Origin: CAWGQN01 sp963824885
Lineage (GTDB): Bacteria > Actinomycetota > Actinomycetes > Actinomycetales > Microbacteriaceae
Direction of reading: 5' to 3'
Assembly: GCA_963824885.1 (NCBI GenBank)
Contig: CAWGQN010000004.1
Span: forward strand, 1-64,000
Length of the DNA: 64,000 nt
Shown here: positions 48,085-56,694 of the stretch, piece after piece
How the letters are laid out: each line of letters opens with the position of its first letter
Position numbering within the stretch: position 1 is the first letter of the stretch
The notes under the pieces: generated by a model
Databases searched by the model: none
What the model was told of the DNA's origin: nothing
What the model saw: only the letters and a program-made list of their open reading frames with translations
Position numbers and translations under genes: made by a program

Positions 48085-48255
48085 GTCAAGCGAGGCGCTT
48101 GCCTGCGCACAGGATCAGGCTTCCCCGCCGCCCGATCCTCGACCAGTCTTTGGACCGTGTGGTGCGAGCACCCCAATCAGGGACGCAGCCCCACGAAATG
48201 ACCCCATCAGATCGTATGCTTCTAAAATTTCCACGATGGATTCCTTTGATTTCAT
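48066..48255 (-). pseudogene. IS21-family transposase IstA, N-terminal fragment, frameshifted
   Basis: ATG at 48255 starts MKSKESIVEILEAYDLMGSF, like the N terminus of actinobacterial IstA. The frame is lost after RGAASLIG, and shifting one base restores CSHHTVQRLVEDRAAGKP, the second half of the helix-turn-helix. Reading then stops at TAA 48066-48068 within the shared element end. Only about 60 of the expected 400 or more residues are left. Confidence 0.65.
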
Positions 48256-48394
48256 CAGGTGCCTTTCGCCGTGCGGGCTGCACGAATTGAACGGTTGTAT
48301 GAACAACGCCGATCATCCCCGAGCCATCGCACGGGAAAGCCACCACCCCCGGCAGACAGGCGGGCGGCAACAGCGAAAGAAGCGCACCAAATAA

Positions 48395-48454
48395 TTGGCG
48401 CTACGTGGGTACTTTCATTGGCGCAGAATGGGCGCTTTCAATTGTGCGCTACGG
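48395..48454. repeat. Two tandem imperfect 23-24-bp repeats
   Basis: The unit at 48406 (TGGGTACTTTCATTGGCGCA) is followed at 48429 by TGGGCGCTTTCAATTGTGCG, and GCGCTACG flanks both sides. Such short repeats resemble the terminal repeats of IS21-type elements. No gene is seen between 48256 and 48605. Confidence 0.55.
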
Positions 48455-48605
48455 GCAGCTTAACCGTGCGCCTGACACACGTCCAACGCGCGTCCGACAA
48501 CCGAGCTTTAGTCTCTCGATGTTGTGTTCTCAAGATCGTGACGGGATGACGTATTGTCCCGTGGCGAGCGGGTTTGGGCGGGTGACGGGTGGATCCCGTG
48601 TGTCG

Positions 48606-48631
48606 AGCCTCTGAATCCACCTGACCCGCGT
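48606..48631. repeat. 26-bp direct repeat, copy 2
   Basis: Identical to 45162-45187 in the same orientation. It lies 18 bases after the 3' end of the PAP2 phosphatase gene. The two copies bound a segment of about 3.4 kb with the restriction-modification gene and IS21 debris. Confidence 0.93.
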
Positions 48632-48649
48632 TGAATGGCGAGACCTGTT

Positions 48650-49378
48650 TTACTCGCGACGTGGTTGGTCGAGGGGCTTCGTTCGATGTCGCGCGAGAAG
48701 GTGGTTCCACGTCGCGAGCACCGCGATCATGAGCGACGGAGTGAAAATTACTGAGCCGAGCACGTCGGTGGGGTAGTGCTCGCCACTGTACACTCTCGAC
48801 CACGCCACGATAGTCACACCGACGGCCCCGATGGCTATCGCCCATTTCTGTGCGGGGTGTCGTCGCAGCAACAACACGCACCCAACGGCCAAAGCGGTCG
48901 CGAGGGCGACGTGCCCGCTCGGAAAGCTCGCGAAGTTCTCTTCCGTCGACAACGGATTAGCGAGGAGGCGAAAGTCGGGGCGCGCGCGATGAACGAGCGT
49001 TTTCGCGACGCTCGAGCTGAGCCATCCCGCGGATACGACGAGCGCGAAGGTAATCGACACGACCCGCTCTTGTGATTTCCAAAAGACGCCGATAGACACC
49101 GCTGCGACGATCACGAGCCCTTGAACGGGAGCGAGAAGCCACTTGATTGTCAGAGCAATCACGTCGAGAACGGGGAGGTGATTGCGGCTGGCGAACTGGT
49201 CGACGGACAACTCGGTGTGTGTCCACGGCGTCGAGCGCGCGAGCAGCGTCGAGACGACTATCAGCGTAATGATGACGAGAACGCACGTGCCGAGCACCAC
49301 GGGAAACCTGCGAAACGGTTCGAGGAACCCCCGATATCGTCGCGGACGAGGAGTATTGTCGCGGGCGATTAATTGCAA
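48650..49378 (-). CDS. PAP2-family membrane phosphatase
   Basis: Integral membrane acid-phosphatase-like enzyme of 242 residues with about six hydrophobic segments. All three catalytic motifs are visible: KTLVHRARP (KxxxxxxRP), FPSGH, and SRVYSGEHYPTD (SRxxxxxHxxxD). Such enzymes dephosphorylate lipids such as undecaprenyl pyrophosphate or phosphatidic acid on the outer face. The substrate is undetermined. The start is 49378. Confidence 0.88.
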   Translation of the reverse strand: MQLIARDNTPRPRRYRGFLEPFRRFPVVLGTCVLVIITLIVVSTLLARSTPWTHTELSVDQFASRNHLPVLDVIALTIKWLLAPVQGLVIVAAVSIGVFWKSQERVVSITFALVVSAGWLSSSVAKTLVHRARPDFRLLANPLSTEENFASFPSGHVALATALAVGCVLLLRRHPAQKWAIAIGAVGVTIVAWSRVYSGEHYPTDVLGSVIFTPSLMIAVLATWNHLLARHRTKPLDQPRRE

Positions 49379-49645
49379 GTTTACCTTCGATCAGGGCGGT
49401 GGTTTTGCGTCGCCAGATTCGGCTTTTCAGTATCCCGCGAGAAGTCCCCGTGTTCATTGAGAACACTCCGATCAGGGTGCGCGCGATGCAGTACATTTGG
49501 GGGGCGACGGCGGATACGCACGGGAAGGTAGCGGGATGGAAGGGCGTGGATCGACATGGTTGGGCGTAACGCGACGATGGGTGCCAGGGAATTGCGGTCG
49601 GCCCAAACGACGAGCGTGATCCGCGACACGTCGCGGGGTGCGGGT

Positions 49646-50623
49646 ATGGGCGAGGTCGTCGTCGCTGTGAGCGGCTTGGTCAAGCGTTACGGTGATTTCG
49701 AGGCGGTTTCGGGTGTTGACTTCGAAATTCGGCGGGGCGAAATCTTTGGGTTTCTTGGTCCGAACGGTGCGGGGAAGACGACCACGATTGAGTGCATTGT
49801 GGGATTGAGACAACCGAGCGGAGGAACCGTCTCGGTGTTGGGGTTGGATCCGGTTCGAGATCGGTCGGAATTCACGTCGCGCGTTGCCGTGCAACCGCAA
49901 TCTGCGAGTCTTTTTGACACGCTTACCGTTGATGAGACGCTTCGGCTCTTCGCATCGTTTCATCGTGCGTCTCGTGATCCCGATGAGATCATGTCGGAGG
50001 TGGGGCTCACCGACCAGCGCGGCGTGCGCACAACGAGCCTTTCCGGTGGTCAATCGCGGCGGTTACTTTTGGGGGTGGCTCTCGTTGCCGATCCAGAGAT
50101 TGTGGTGCTCGACGAGCCGTCTGCGGGTCTTGATCCGCTTGCCCGGCAGAACCTTTGGTCGTTGATTGTGGAGCTTCGTGGGCGGGGAACGACGGTGTTG
50201 TTGTCGACTCATCACATGGATGAGGCCACTACACTGTGTGATCGGGTCGCGATCCTGGTGAGCGGGAAGGTCGTGGCTCTCGACTCGCCGGAGGAACTTG
50301 TTCGGCAGCGCAGCGCGCAAAGTACCGTGTCGTTTACCGTTCCGAAAAACGCGAACCTCGACGGCGTCGCACGACTTGCCGACACCTCGACTATCGACCA
50401 TCACGACGTCCGCGACGGTATTCGAGTAACGATCGTGACGGGCGATCCTGACACGCTTCTTCGCGCGATCACGTTCGATCTCTCGATTACGGCACGTGAC
50501 TTCACCGTACACAAGGGTTCGCTCGAAGACATCTTTCTCGAACTCGCGGATCACGGCGAGGCGGCGGGTGAGCCGGACAAGAACCGGCACACTCGCGCGA
50601 AGAAAGGTGAAGCGACACAATGA
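49646..50623 (+). CDS. ABC transporter ATP-binding protein, ABC-2 exporter
   Basis: ATPase subunit of a daunorubicin/DrrA-type exporter, about 325 residues. Walker A GPNGAGKTT, Q-loop QPQSASLF, signature LSGGQSRR, Walker B IVVLDEPSAGLD and H-loop LLSTHHMDEA are all intact. The C-terminal segment (SVSF-like domain of about 75 residues) fits DrrA. ATG 49646 puts VVVAVSGLVKRYG right at the start; ATG 49556 in frame would add 30 residues. It overlaps the permease gene by four bases. Confidence 0.9.
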   Translation: MGEVVVAVSGLVKRYGDFEAVSGVDFEIRRGEIFGFLGPNGAGKTTTIECIVGLRQPSGGTVSVLGLDPVRDRSEFTSRVAVQPQSASLFDTLTVDETLRLFASFHRASRDPDEIMSEVGLTDQRGVRTTSLSGGQSRRLLLGVALVADPEIVVLDEPSAGLDPLARQNLWSLIVELRGRGTTVLLSTHHMDEATTLCDRVAILVSGKVVALDSPEELVRQRSAQSTVSFTVPKNANLDGVARLADTSTIDHHDVRDGIRVTIVTGDPDTLLRAITFDLSITARDFTVHKGSLEDIFLELADHGEAAGEPDKNRHTRAKKGEATQ

Positions 50624-51672
50624 ACACAACGGTGGTTTCGTCTCCCAATCACAACAGATCGTCGCTCTACGAACTGAGCATGGCAAGTTCGAAAGAACTC
50701 CTTCGTAACGGCAAGACAATTTTCAGCCTGCTTTTCATGTTCTTCTTTTTTCTCATTGTCATGGCAGGAATCAACGTCTTCGTTAATGGCAACCGTGCGG
50801 CGCCGGTCGTGGGAGTCGTCGGTTCCACCGAACACGGTCACGCCCTCGTGTCGAAACTCACGGGGGAGGGCGTCAAGGCGAGCATTATCGAGCCGGGGGA
50901 CGCGGCGCCGGAGGTTACCGCTCGCGTCACGATCGAGAATCAGTCCGCGAGCGTCGTCCTCTCGACCCCGAAGTCGCCGTCGTGGATAGACCTGTCCAGG
51001 ACGATTCACTCGCTCGGTATCCCCAGCACCCAGATCAACGTCGTCGATTCCGCGGGTGGACCCGAATTCGATATCCTCCGCATGAATTTAGCGACCGTGC
51101 TCGTCGCGGGGTTCATGGCCATCGCGTTCATGGGAACGTCCGTGCCCCTCGTCGCCCTCCGTCAGCGCGGCACCTTGCGATTGCTCGGAACAACGCCGGT
51201 CCGACGCTTCACCTTCATTGTTTCGCAGTCGCCCATTAGGTTTCTGCTGGGTGTCGCAGAAGCTGCCGTTATCGTCGCCATTGCGTGGACCCAGGGATAC
51301 GTCGAATCACTCAGTGTTGTGAGATTGGCAATCACGCTTCTCCTCGGCCTCGGCATGCTCTTCGCGTTCGCGTATTTGCTCGCGTCACGCGCGAGAAACG
51401 CCGACCTAATCACCCAAATTACGGGTTTCATTCCGGTGATTGTCATATTCATGTCGGGAACAGTGTTCCCGCTCGACGGGTTGCCGGAGGCGTTTCGTTT
51501 CGCAACCTGGTGCGTCCCGAGCACGTGGTTCATGCAGGCCGCGAGTGCAGACATTGCAGGAACAGAACCATTCATGAGCGTGTACGCACTGTGGGCGCTC
51601 ATGGCCGGTGTCGGAGCGGGGGTCGCGTTCCTAGCGGCGAAGCTGTTCACGTGGGACCAAGGAGACCGTTGA
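50620..51672 (+). CDS. ABC-2 type transporter permease
   Basis: Membrane subunit of 350 residues with one hydrophobic helix near the N terminus (about 35-55), a large extracytoplasmic domain (about 60-155) and five more helices. This is the DrrB/YhgE-type ABC-2 plan. The motif QRGTLRLLGTTPVRR and the MSGTVFPLDGLP loop are typical. It overlaps the ATPase gene (ATGA). The substrate is unknown; drugs, lipids or peptides are all possible. Confidence 0.87.
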   Translation: MNTTVVSSPNHNRSSLYELSMASSKELLRNGKTIFSLLFMFFFFLIVMAGINVFVNGNRAAPVVGVVGSTEHGHALVSKLTGEGVKASIIEPGDAAPEVTARVTIENQSASVVLSTPKSPSWIDLSRTIHSLGIPSTQINVVDSAGGPEFDILRMNLATVLVAGFMAIAFMGTSVPLVALRQRGTLRLLGTTPVRRFTFIVSQSPIRFLLGVAEAAVIVAIAWTQGYVESLSVVRLAITLLLGLGMLFAFAYLLASRARNADLITQITGFIPVIVIFMSGTVFPLDGLPEAFRFATWCVPSTWFMQAASADIAGTEPFMSVYALWALMAGVGAGVAFLAAKLFTWDQGDR

Positions 51673-51961
51673 CGCGTTGCCCCGGACTCCAGGATGGTGC
51701 CCTGTCGGCCAAGCGATTTTGACTGCGGCAACGAAAGTCGGACCCACTTGACCAGAGAGGCGACGTTATCGACACAGACCCAAATAGGAGACCTCATCCT
51801 ATTTGACGCACCTGTGTCTTACATCCGTTCAAGATCGGGGTTCGCGAAGGTGTGCATTTCTTGGCCCGCGCAATGCCGTTTGGTTTGTGGGGAGAGTTAC
51901 GTTCGGCATGCATCCCAGCTCCGTGGCGCAGAAATGAGTCGGTGGGGGGCACCCAAAATAT
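51673..51961. other. Intergenic stretch with insertion-sequence debris
   Basis: No convincing gene. GACCCACTTG at 51741-51750 contains CCACTTG, which recurs twice at 57161-57190 and looks like an IS terminal repeat. An inverted pair (AATAGGA and TCCTATT) lies at about 51784-51804. The region marks the change from the ABC exporter operon to the accessory island. Confidence 0.4.
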
Positions 51962-51978
51962 TATAAGCTGGGCTTATA
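51962..51978. promoter_or_regulatory. Palindromic operator/promoter of the zeta-type TA operon
   Basis: TATAAGC (51962-51968) and GCTTATA (51972-51978) are perfect arms with a three-base spacer, touching the AGGAGG Shine-Dalgarno. The left arm could also be a -10 element. Position and symmetry fit autorepression by the antitoxin. Confidence 0.55.
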
Positions 51979-51991
51979 GGAGGTGGTTGTA

Positions 51992-52444
51992 ATGAAGACG
52001 TTGGACGTTCCTAATGCTCGGCGGGTGGTTCGTGCGCGTGCGCGGGCGGAGTTGGCACCGCTTGACTATAATCGGGAGATTCGTGCGGCTGCGGCTGTAT
52101 CGACCCAGACGATGGTTGCGGAGTTGACGCATCTGTCGCAGCCTCGTATCAATCAGATCGTGAAGACTACGGTAGAACAGCGGCCTGGATTCCATGGTGC
52201 GACCCCGACCGAGATTGCTCAACGGTTTGCGGTCGGCGAGTTGAGTGACCGTGAGACTATTGATGAGCTTGGCCGGTGGGAATACGTCCCGTTGCCGAAG
52301 TTGGATGAGTGCGACGATTTGTGGGAGCCGGGTTCTGGGACGTGGCTTGAGGTGGAGAACGCGCTCAGTGATGGTCTGATCACTGACGAGGTTTACGTCG
52401 AAGCGTTGCACCGTTATTCCGCTCGTGTGAAGGATGATGGTTAG
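51992..52444 (+). CDS. Putative antitoxin with helix-turn-helix, zeta-type TA system
   Basis: Protein of 150 residues. Residues of about 28-60 (EIRAAAAVSTQTMVAELTHLSQPRINQIVKT) look like a helix-turn-helix. The later part is acidic (WEYVPLPKLDECDDLW), suited to binding a toxin. The ATG 51992 has a strong AGGAGG eight bases upstream, and a palindrome lies just before it. The stop overlaps the start of the toxin gene. Gene order and overlap support the antitoxin role; it does not resemble the classical epsilon protein. Confidence 0.68.
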   Translation: MKTLDVPNARRVVRARARAELAPLDYNREIRAAAAVSTQTMVAELTHLSQPRINQIVKTTVEQRPGFHGATPTEIAQRFAVGELSDRETIDELGRWEYVPLPKLDECDDLWEPGSGTWLEVENALSDGLITDEVYVEALHRYSARVKDDG

Positions 52445-53386
52445 TCGTATATCCGAACATGTCGAGCAGCATCGGCAGCATTTGAGTGCGATGAGCCGCC
52501 CAGGCGGTGTTTTACGTGTCGATGCTCCAACGGCAACGACGGCGAACCCGGCGTGGTTCGTGGCTGGCAACGTGGGGTTGCGAACACCGCAGCGGATTCG
52601 TTTGCACGATCAGATCATTGCAGACTTTCGGGCCGAGAAAGAGACGGTGCTGACTGATCGCATAGCGATTGCTCTTGCTGGTGCGCCGGGGGCCGGCAAG
52701 TCCAGCATTCTCGACAAGTTGATGAAGGCTCAGGAGAGTGACGTGGGGCAGTGGCGTGTTGTTGACGCTGACCATTTCAAGGACGTGTTGTTGCGCCAGA
52801 TGGTCGTTGATGGCAGTTACGAGAGCTGGATGATGCCCGATGATGTGCGGGCACTACACGAAGAAAAGGAGAGAGTTTCTATCCGCGCGAGCTCGCATCC
52901 CTCGTGCACGAAGAATCGGCGCACCTCGCGCAGCAGGCACGTGCGGCGGCAATCAATGCAGGCGAACGGTTGGTCGTCGACTCCGTGCTCTCAAGCCGCA
53001 CCGCAGCTGACCAACTTGGTCGCACGCTTGAGCGGGCCGGCTATAGCGTGATCGTGGTGGAGGTCGAAGTGCCGCTCGACGTTTCCCGTAATCGCACGAT
53101 GGTTCGATGGGAAGCCGGCTATCACGCAGCTGAACGTGCCGAGACCGGCGCGGAGCTCGGTGGCCTATGGGTACCAAGCGAATTTCCTGAGTCCCTCTAC
53201 GGTGACGGCGGCCCGTCGAAGTGTTTGGAGGTCGCGCGAATGCTCGCTGCCGGCTGCCCGGCTGTTGTTCGCCTTGAGGAATACATCGTTGCCGCGGAAG
53301 ACGATGGTGAACCCCGCACGGCAACCGTGCGTGTACGCACAACTATGGGCGGCATGCTAGTCGCCAACAACGCTGCCGGCGCGTAG
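52437..53386 (+). pseudogene. Zeta-toxin-family kinase, broken by a frameshift
   Basis: Zeta toxins phosphorylate UDP-N-acetylglucosamine and block wall synthesis. Walker A GAPGAGKSS lies at about residue 82, followed by the VVDADHFKDVLLRQM block with the catalytic Asp. The first frame holds to EEKERV near 52875 and then becomes nonsense. The family continuation YPRELASLVHEESAHLAQQAR is found in another frame, to the stop at 53386. Adding one T at GAGAGTTTCTATCC would join both (VFYPREL), so a single base is missing. This may be an inactivating mutation, a sequencing error or rare slippage. The 5' end overlaps the antitoxin stop. Confidence 0.8.
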
Positions 53387-53673
53387 CACGGTACGATTGC
53401 GGGCGGTCACCGATTAGTAGATTGACGCGGCTGCGCACATTCGACGTCCGCGGGGACGCGACAGGTACTGAACTGAAATAGTCAGCATTGTGAATCTGGC
53501 GACCGAGACCATGGCGGCAAGGGTTGGCTGACTGTGGCAGCTTGAGTGAGGGCCATTGTGACGATCGGATTCGCTTCCTATTCTTTCTTGCGTTCCGGGT
53601 GATCGTGGGGGGTCTTGTCACTGTTGGACCGTTTGGTTTTTTGGATGTCGGCGGGTTCAGCGGCGGGGGCGTG
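53387..53673. other. Gene-free gap
   Basis: Between the zeta-type gene and the fragment left of IS256 I see no frame with family character, good start or ribosome site. Confidence 0.4.
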
Positions 53674-53955
53674 TTATGGGGTGGTAGGTGTGGTCCAGGG
53701 GTCGGCGAGTGCCCATGCGGTGTTTTCGCGGTATTTGGGTAGGTAGTCGGCTTGGGGTTGGCCGCCGAAGCCTTCTGCTGCTGCCCAGATGTGGTTGTTG
53801 GCGTTTCTGATGAGGCGGAACATGTCGTGGTGGTTGGAGAAGGAGATGCCTTGTCCGTAGGCGGCTTTTTCTGCGCACCATGTTGCGCCGTGGGGGTTGT
53901 CGGTGCGGGGGCTGAGGACTATTCGGGTCTGTTTCATGAACGGTGTTTTCGGCAT
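53674..53955 (-). pseudogene. Unknown gene cut by IS256; start codon lies in the IS end
   Basis: Frame of 93 codons read away from the transposase. Its first ten or so residues (MPKTPFMKQT) are encoded by the IS256 inverted repeat, and only from 53924 downward is it host sequence. The host part includes NPHGATWCAEKAAYGQGISFSNHHDMFRLI and a Pro/Thr-rich end. No Shine-Dalgarno is seen. I think it is the 3' part of an interrupted gene; no family is recognised. Confidence 0.45.
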
Positions 53956-55332
53956 TTTTTGGTTAGTAGGTTTCTGCTGCGGGCCAGCGGTCGGCGAAGG
54001 TGATGGCGAATGCGTTGAGTGCGGGTTTCCAGCGCAACGCCCACCGGGTTTGGCCTCGCCCGGTGGGGTCAAGACTCCGGGTGACAAGATACAGGCATTT
54101 GAGTGCGGCTTGCTCGGTGGGGAAGTGGCCTCGGGCGCGCACCGCCCGCCGGTATCTGGCGTTCAATGATTCGATCGCGTTGGTTGAGCAGATCACGGTA
54201 CGAATCTCGAGGTCGTAGTCGAGGAACGGGATGAATTCTTCCCACGCGTTTTCCCACAGTGTGATGATCGCCGGATATTTTTTGCCCCATTTCTCGGTGA
54301 GGTTTTCTAACGCGTTCCGGGCGGCGTTATGGTTCGGGGCGCTATAGATCGGTTTCACGTCACGTTTGAGTGCGTCCCAGTGTTTCTTCGACGCCAGGTG
54401 GAACGTGTTACGAATCAGATGGATCACACAGGTTTGCACGGTCGTGAGCGGCCACACGTTCCCGACGACGTCGGGCAGACCTTTCAGTCCGTCACACACG
54501 AGGAAGAACACGTCTTTCACGCCGCGGTTTTTGATGTCGATCAGGACACTCATCCAAAACTTGGCCCCCTCACCGCCGGTCCCGGCCCACAACCCGAGAA
54601 CATCTTTCTCGCCCGCGAGAGTGACACCGATCGCCGCATAGATCGGCCGGTTGGCGACTTGCCCGTCACGAATTTTCACCACGATCGCGTCAATAAAGAT
54701 CGCCGCATATACCTCGTCGAGGGGGCGACAAGCCCACTCGTTCATCTCCTCAACGACCTTGTCCGTGATCCGCGAGATCGTCTCCTTACTCACAGAGGCA
54801 CCATAGATGTGGTCGAAGTGGGCGCTGATCTCCCCCGTGGTGAGACCGTTCGCATACAACGACAACACCATTTCTTCGACGCCGTTCAAACGGCGTTGCC
54901 GTTTCTTCACGATCTGCGGCTCGAACGTGCCATCCCGGTCCCGGGGAACATCGATCGTGACTTGCCCGGTCGCTTCGGTCAACACGGTTTTCGGGCGGGA
55001 CCCGTTCCGCACGTTCGAGGACCGGCGACCTGGGTCGGCCCCGTTCTTCTCGTGACCCACATGCTCGGTCAACTCTTCGTTCAACGCTGTTTCGAGCACG
55101 TTCTTCGTGAACTGTTTCAACAACCCTTCCGGGCCCGTCAACGCCAGGCCCTGCTCCTTCGCTAAACGGACCAGCTCGGCAGCAGCCGCAGCCTCCACAG
55201 AACGGTCATCATTATTATTCTGGTGTTTCTTCGGACTCATAACGTCCAGTGTGCTCGACATAACGGCACCCTTCCCGCCACACAATCACGTGCGACGAAT
55301 CAGGCCAGAAACACCGTTTAATACACAGTCCC
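53925..55332. mobile_element. IS256-family insertion sequence
   Basis: About 1.4 kb with one transposase gene. Ends are imperfect inverted repeats: GGGTCTGTTTCATGAACGG at the left and, on the complement of the right end, GGGACTGTGTATTAAACGG. About 19 of the first 25 aligned internal positions agree. The flanks (GGACTATTC and CACGATGGG) do not form the 8-9-bp target duplication expected, so the element has probably taken part in a rearrangement. Confidence 0.82.
53963..55261 (-). CDS. IS256-family transposase
   Basis: Mutator/IS256-type DDE transposase of about 432 residues, full length. The three catalytic acids are visible in AAIFIDAIVVK (D), FLVCDGLKGLPD (D) and CSTNAIESLNARYRR (E). TCVIHLIRN, the conserved C/H segment between the second D and the E, is intact. 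The start is ATG 55261 (MSSTLDVMSPKK). No frameshift or stop is seen, so the element may be active. Confidence 0.94.
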   Translation of the reverse strand: MSSTLDVMSPKKHQNNNDDRSVEAAAAAELVRLAKEQGLALTGPEGLLKQFTKNVLETALNEELTEHVGHEKNGADPGRRSSNVRNGSRPKTVLTEATGQVTIDVPRDRDGTFEPQIVKKRQRRLNGVEEMVLSLYANGLTTGEISAHFDHIYGASVSKETISRITDKVVEEMNEWACRPLDEVYAAIFIDAIVVKIRDGQVANRPIYAAIGVTLAGEKDVLGLWAGTGGEGAKFWMSVLIDIKNRGVKDVFFLVCDGLKGLPDVVGNVWPLTTVQTCVIHLIRNTFHLASKKHWDALKRDVKPIYSAPNHNAARNALENLTEKWGKKYPAIITLWENAWEEFIPFLDYDLEIRTVICSTNAIESLNARYRRAVRARGHFPTEQAALKCLYLVTRSLDPTGRGQTRWALRWKPALNAFAITFADRWPAAETY

Positions 55333-55334
55333 CA

Positions 55335-55658
55335 CGATGGGAGGCTCAAGGCGGGTTGGAATGCACCTACACATTCAACCGATCATCAGACCAAGTGAAA
55401 GTCACTCGTCGCGCGGATGCGATTACTGCGAACAACGTGATTGTGGAGACTAAGAACTCCAAGAGAATGAGCGGTAAGCGGGCCGTCAAACAAATGGAAG
55501 ACATGATCGACTACGCCCAACAGAAAAATATGACGATCCTGCTTCGAGTGCGGCAAAAACCGAATGGGGAACGGGAGACGAAAATCTCAAAGAAAATCCT
55601 CGACCTCCCCGGATTCAGCGACTTAGTCACAATCCGTCACATCCCAAACACCTTTTAG
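55335..55658 (+). pseudogene. C-terminal nuclease domain of a truncated toxin
   Basis: Open to the right end of IS256 with no start, so the N-terminal part has been cut off. It encodes about 107 residues. The pattern ADAITANNVIVETKNSK gives D-x9-E-x-K, the PD-(D/E)xK nuclease core. It is followed by AVKQMEDMIDYAQQKNMTILLRV, a helix-strand order seen in the restriction-endonuclease-fold toxin tips of polymorphic toxins. The stop at 55658 is 25 bases before a gene with the right position for an immunity protein. I infer a contact-dependent or secreted toxin remnant. Confidence 0.65.
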
Positions 55659-55683
55659 ATCCCACGCCCAGGACGGACAAATC

Positions 55684-56586
55684 ATGACCGACAAACCCTT
55701 AAACCGTTTGGACGATCTCAAAGAGTTCGACGATGAGCTCTTAGCGGCCAACGTGCCAGTTGGGAGCAGGGACCCAAATCAGAACAACATTCGCGTGTAT
55801 CCGCAGCTTAAACCCATCCTCATCGACTGGATCAGCAACTATCGAACAAGACTTCCTCCAGGATTCCCCTGGCACGATTTCGTATTCGGCCTCAATGGAA
55901 TCACGTTATCGTCCGGTGAACAACCGGAAGTCTTGACCGCCTTGATAACGGAATTCCGGAACCTGTGCGATCTCGATTTCGAAAAAATTGTTCCTCCCGA
56001 GCAGTACCACAATTACTATGCCTCGAGCTTCATCACAGGATTCAGTCCCACTCTCGCATACTCGGCGGGTCCCGGAGACTATGACAGGCTTCGCGAACTC
56101 GTCTTCGACCCAAAATCAAGAGCCGAAAGCGGGACACTCATCTCGTTCTACTTTGGTAAGTCGAAGAACAAGGACGTTCCCAACGTTATTTCGGAAGCAT
56201 TCAAAGAGGATGGCATCGGCATAAGACTCTTGGCAGCCGAAGTTGCAGGCCTGCGTGGGTTTACGCAGTTTTTGCCCGAAGTCCGTGAACTCAACCGCGT
56301 TACAGAAGGCAGTGACGACTACTATTGGGAACCCCGCATGCAAGCCGCTGTGCACCGGCTCGAAAAGAAGCGTTATGCCGATACTCACGCGGGCAGCGGC
56401 ACTGACGAGTTGATCCGTGACCTCGACGACGAAACGGTCGCGCCCTACGCCGCTTACCTCCTGGGAGTGAGGAAAGACCCTGCTGCTCTTGAGTCTCTTC
56501 GACGGAAAACCACGAGCCCGGTCACGAAGGTTCGGCAGGAAGCGAAAACGGCGGTCAAGAAGATCGAAAAACTTTTGAAGCCTTGA
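55684..56586 (+). CDS. Putative immunity protein next to the truncated nuclease toxin
   Basis: Soluble protein of 300 residues with no signal peptide. The sequence is acidic in the N-terminal half. The C-terminal third (from YADTHAGSGTDELIRDL) has HEAT-like helices ending TSPVTKVRQEAKTAVKKIEKLL. The ATG 55684 lies 25 bases after the toxin fragment's stop. I do not recognise a named family; the immunity role rests on position, solubility and the helical-repeat look. Confidence 0.55.
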   Translation: MTDKPLNRLDDLKEFDDELLAANVPVGSRDPNQNNIRVYPQLKPILIDWISNYRTRLPPGFPWHDFVFGLNGITLSSGEQPEVLTALITEFRNLCDLDFEKIVPPEQYHNYYASSFITGFSPTLAYSAGPGDYDRLRELVFDPKSRAESGTLISFYFGKSKNKDVPNVISEAFKEDGIGIRLLAAEVAGLRGFTQFLPEVRELNRVTEGSDDYYWEPRMQAAVHRLEKKRYADTHAGSGTDELIRDLDDETVAPYAAYLLGVRKDPAALESLRRKTTSPVTKVRQEAKTAVKKIEKLLKP

Positions 56587-56694
56587 CGCCGGATGATGCG
56601 TAAGGGTCGGGCCGTGACAACCGTGTCGTTTTCCGGTTGCGTCCTTCAACCCCCGCAAAAATGACCATTAACCTACCGAGGTAACAGCTGTGGC

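Noticed and set aside
53925..55332. Target-site duplication of the IS256 element
   Set aside because: The nine bases on either side, GGACTATTC and CACGATGGG, do not match even approximately.
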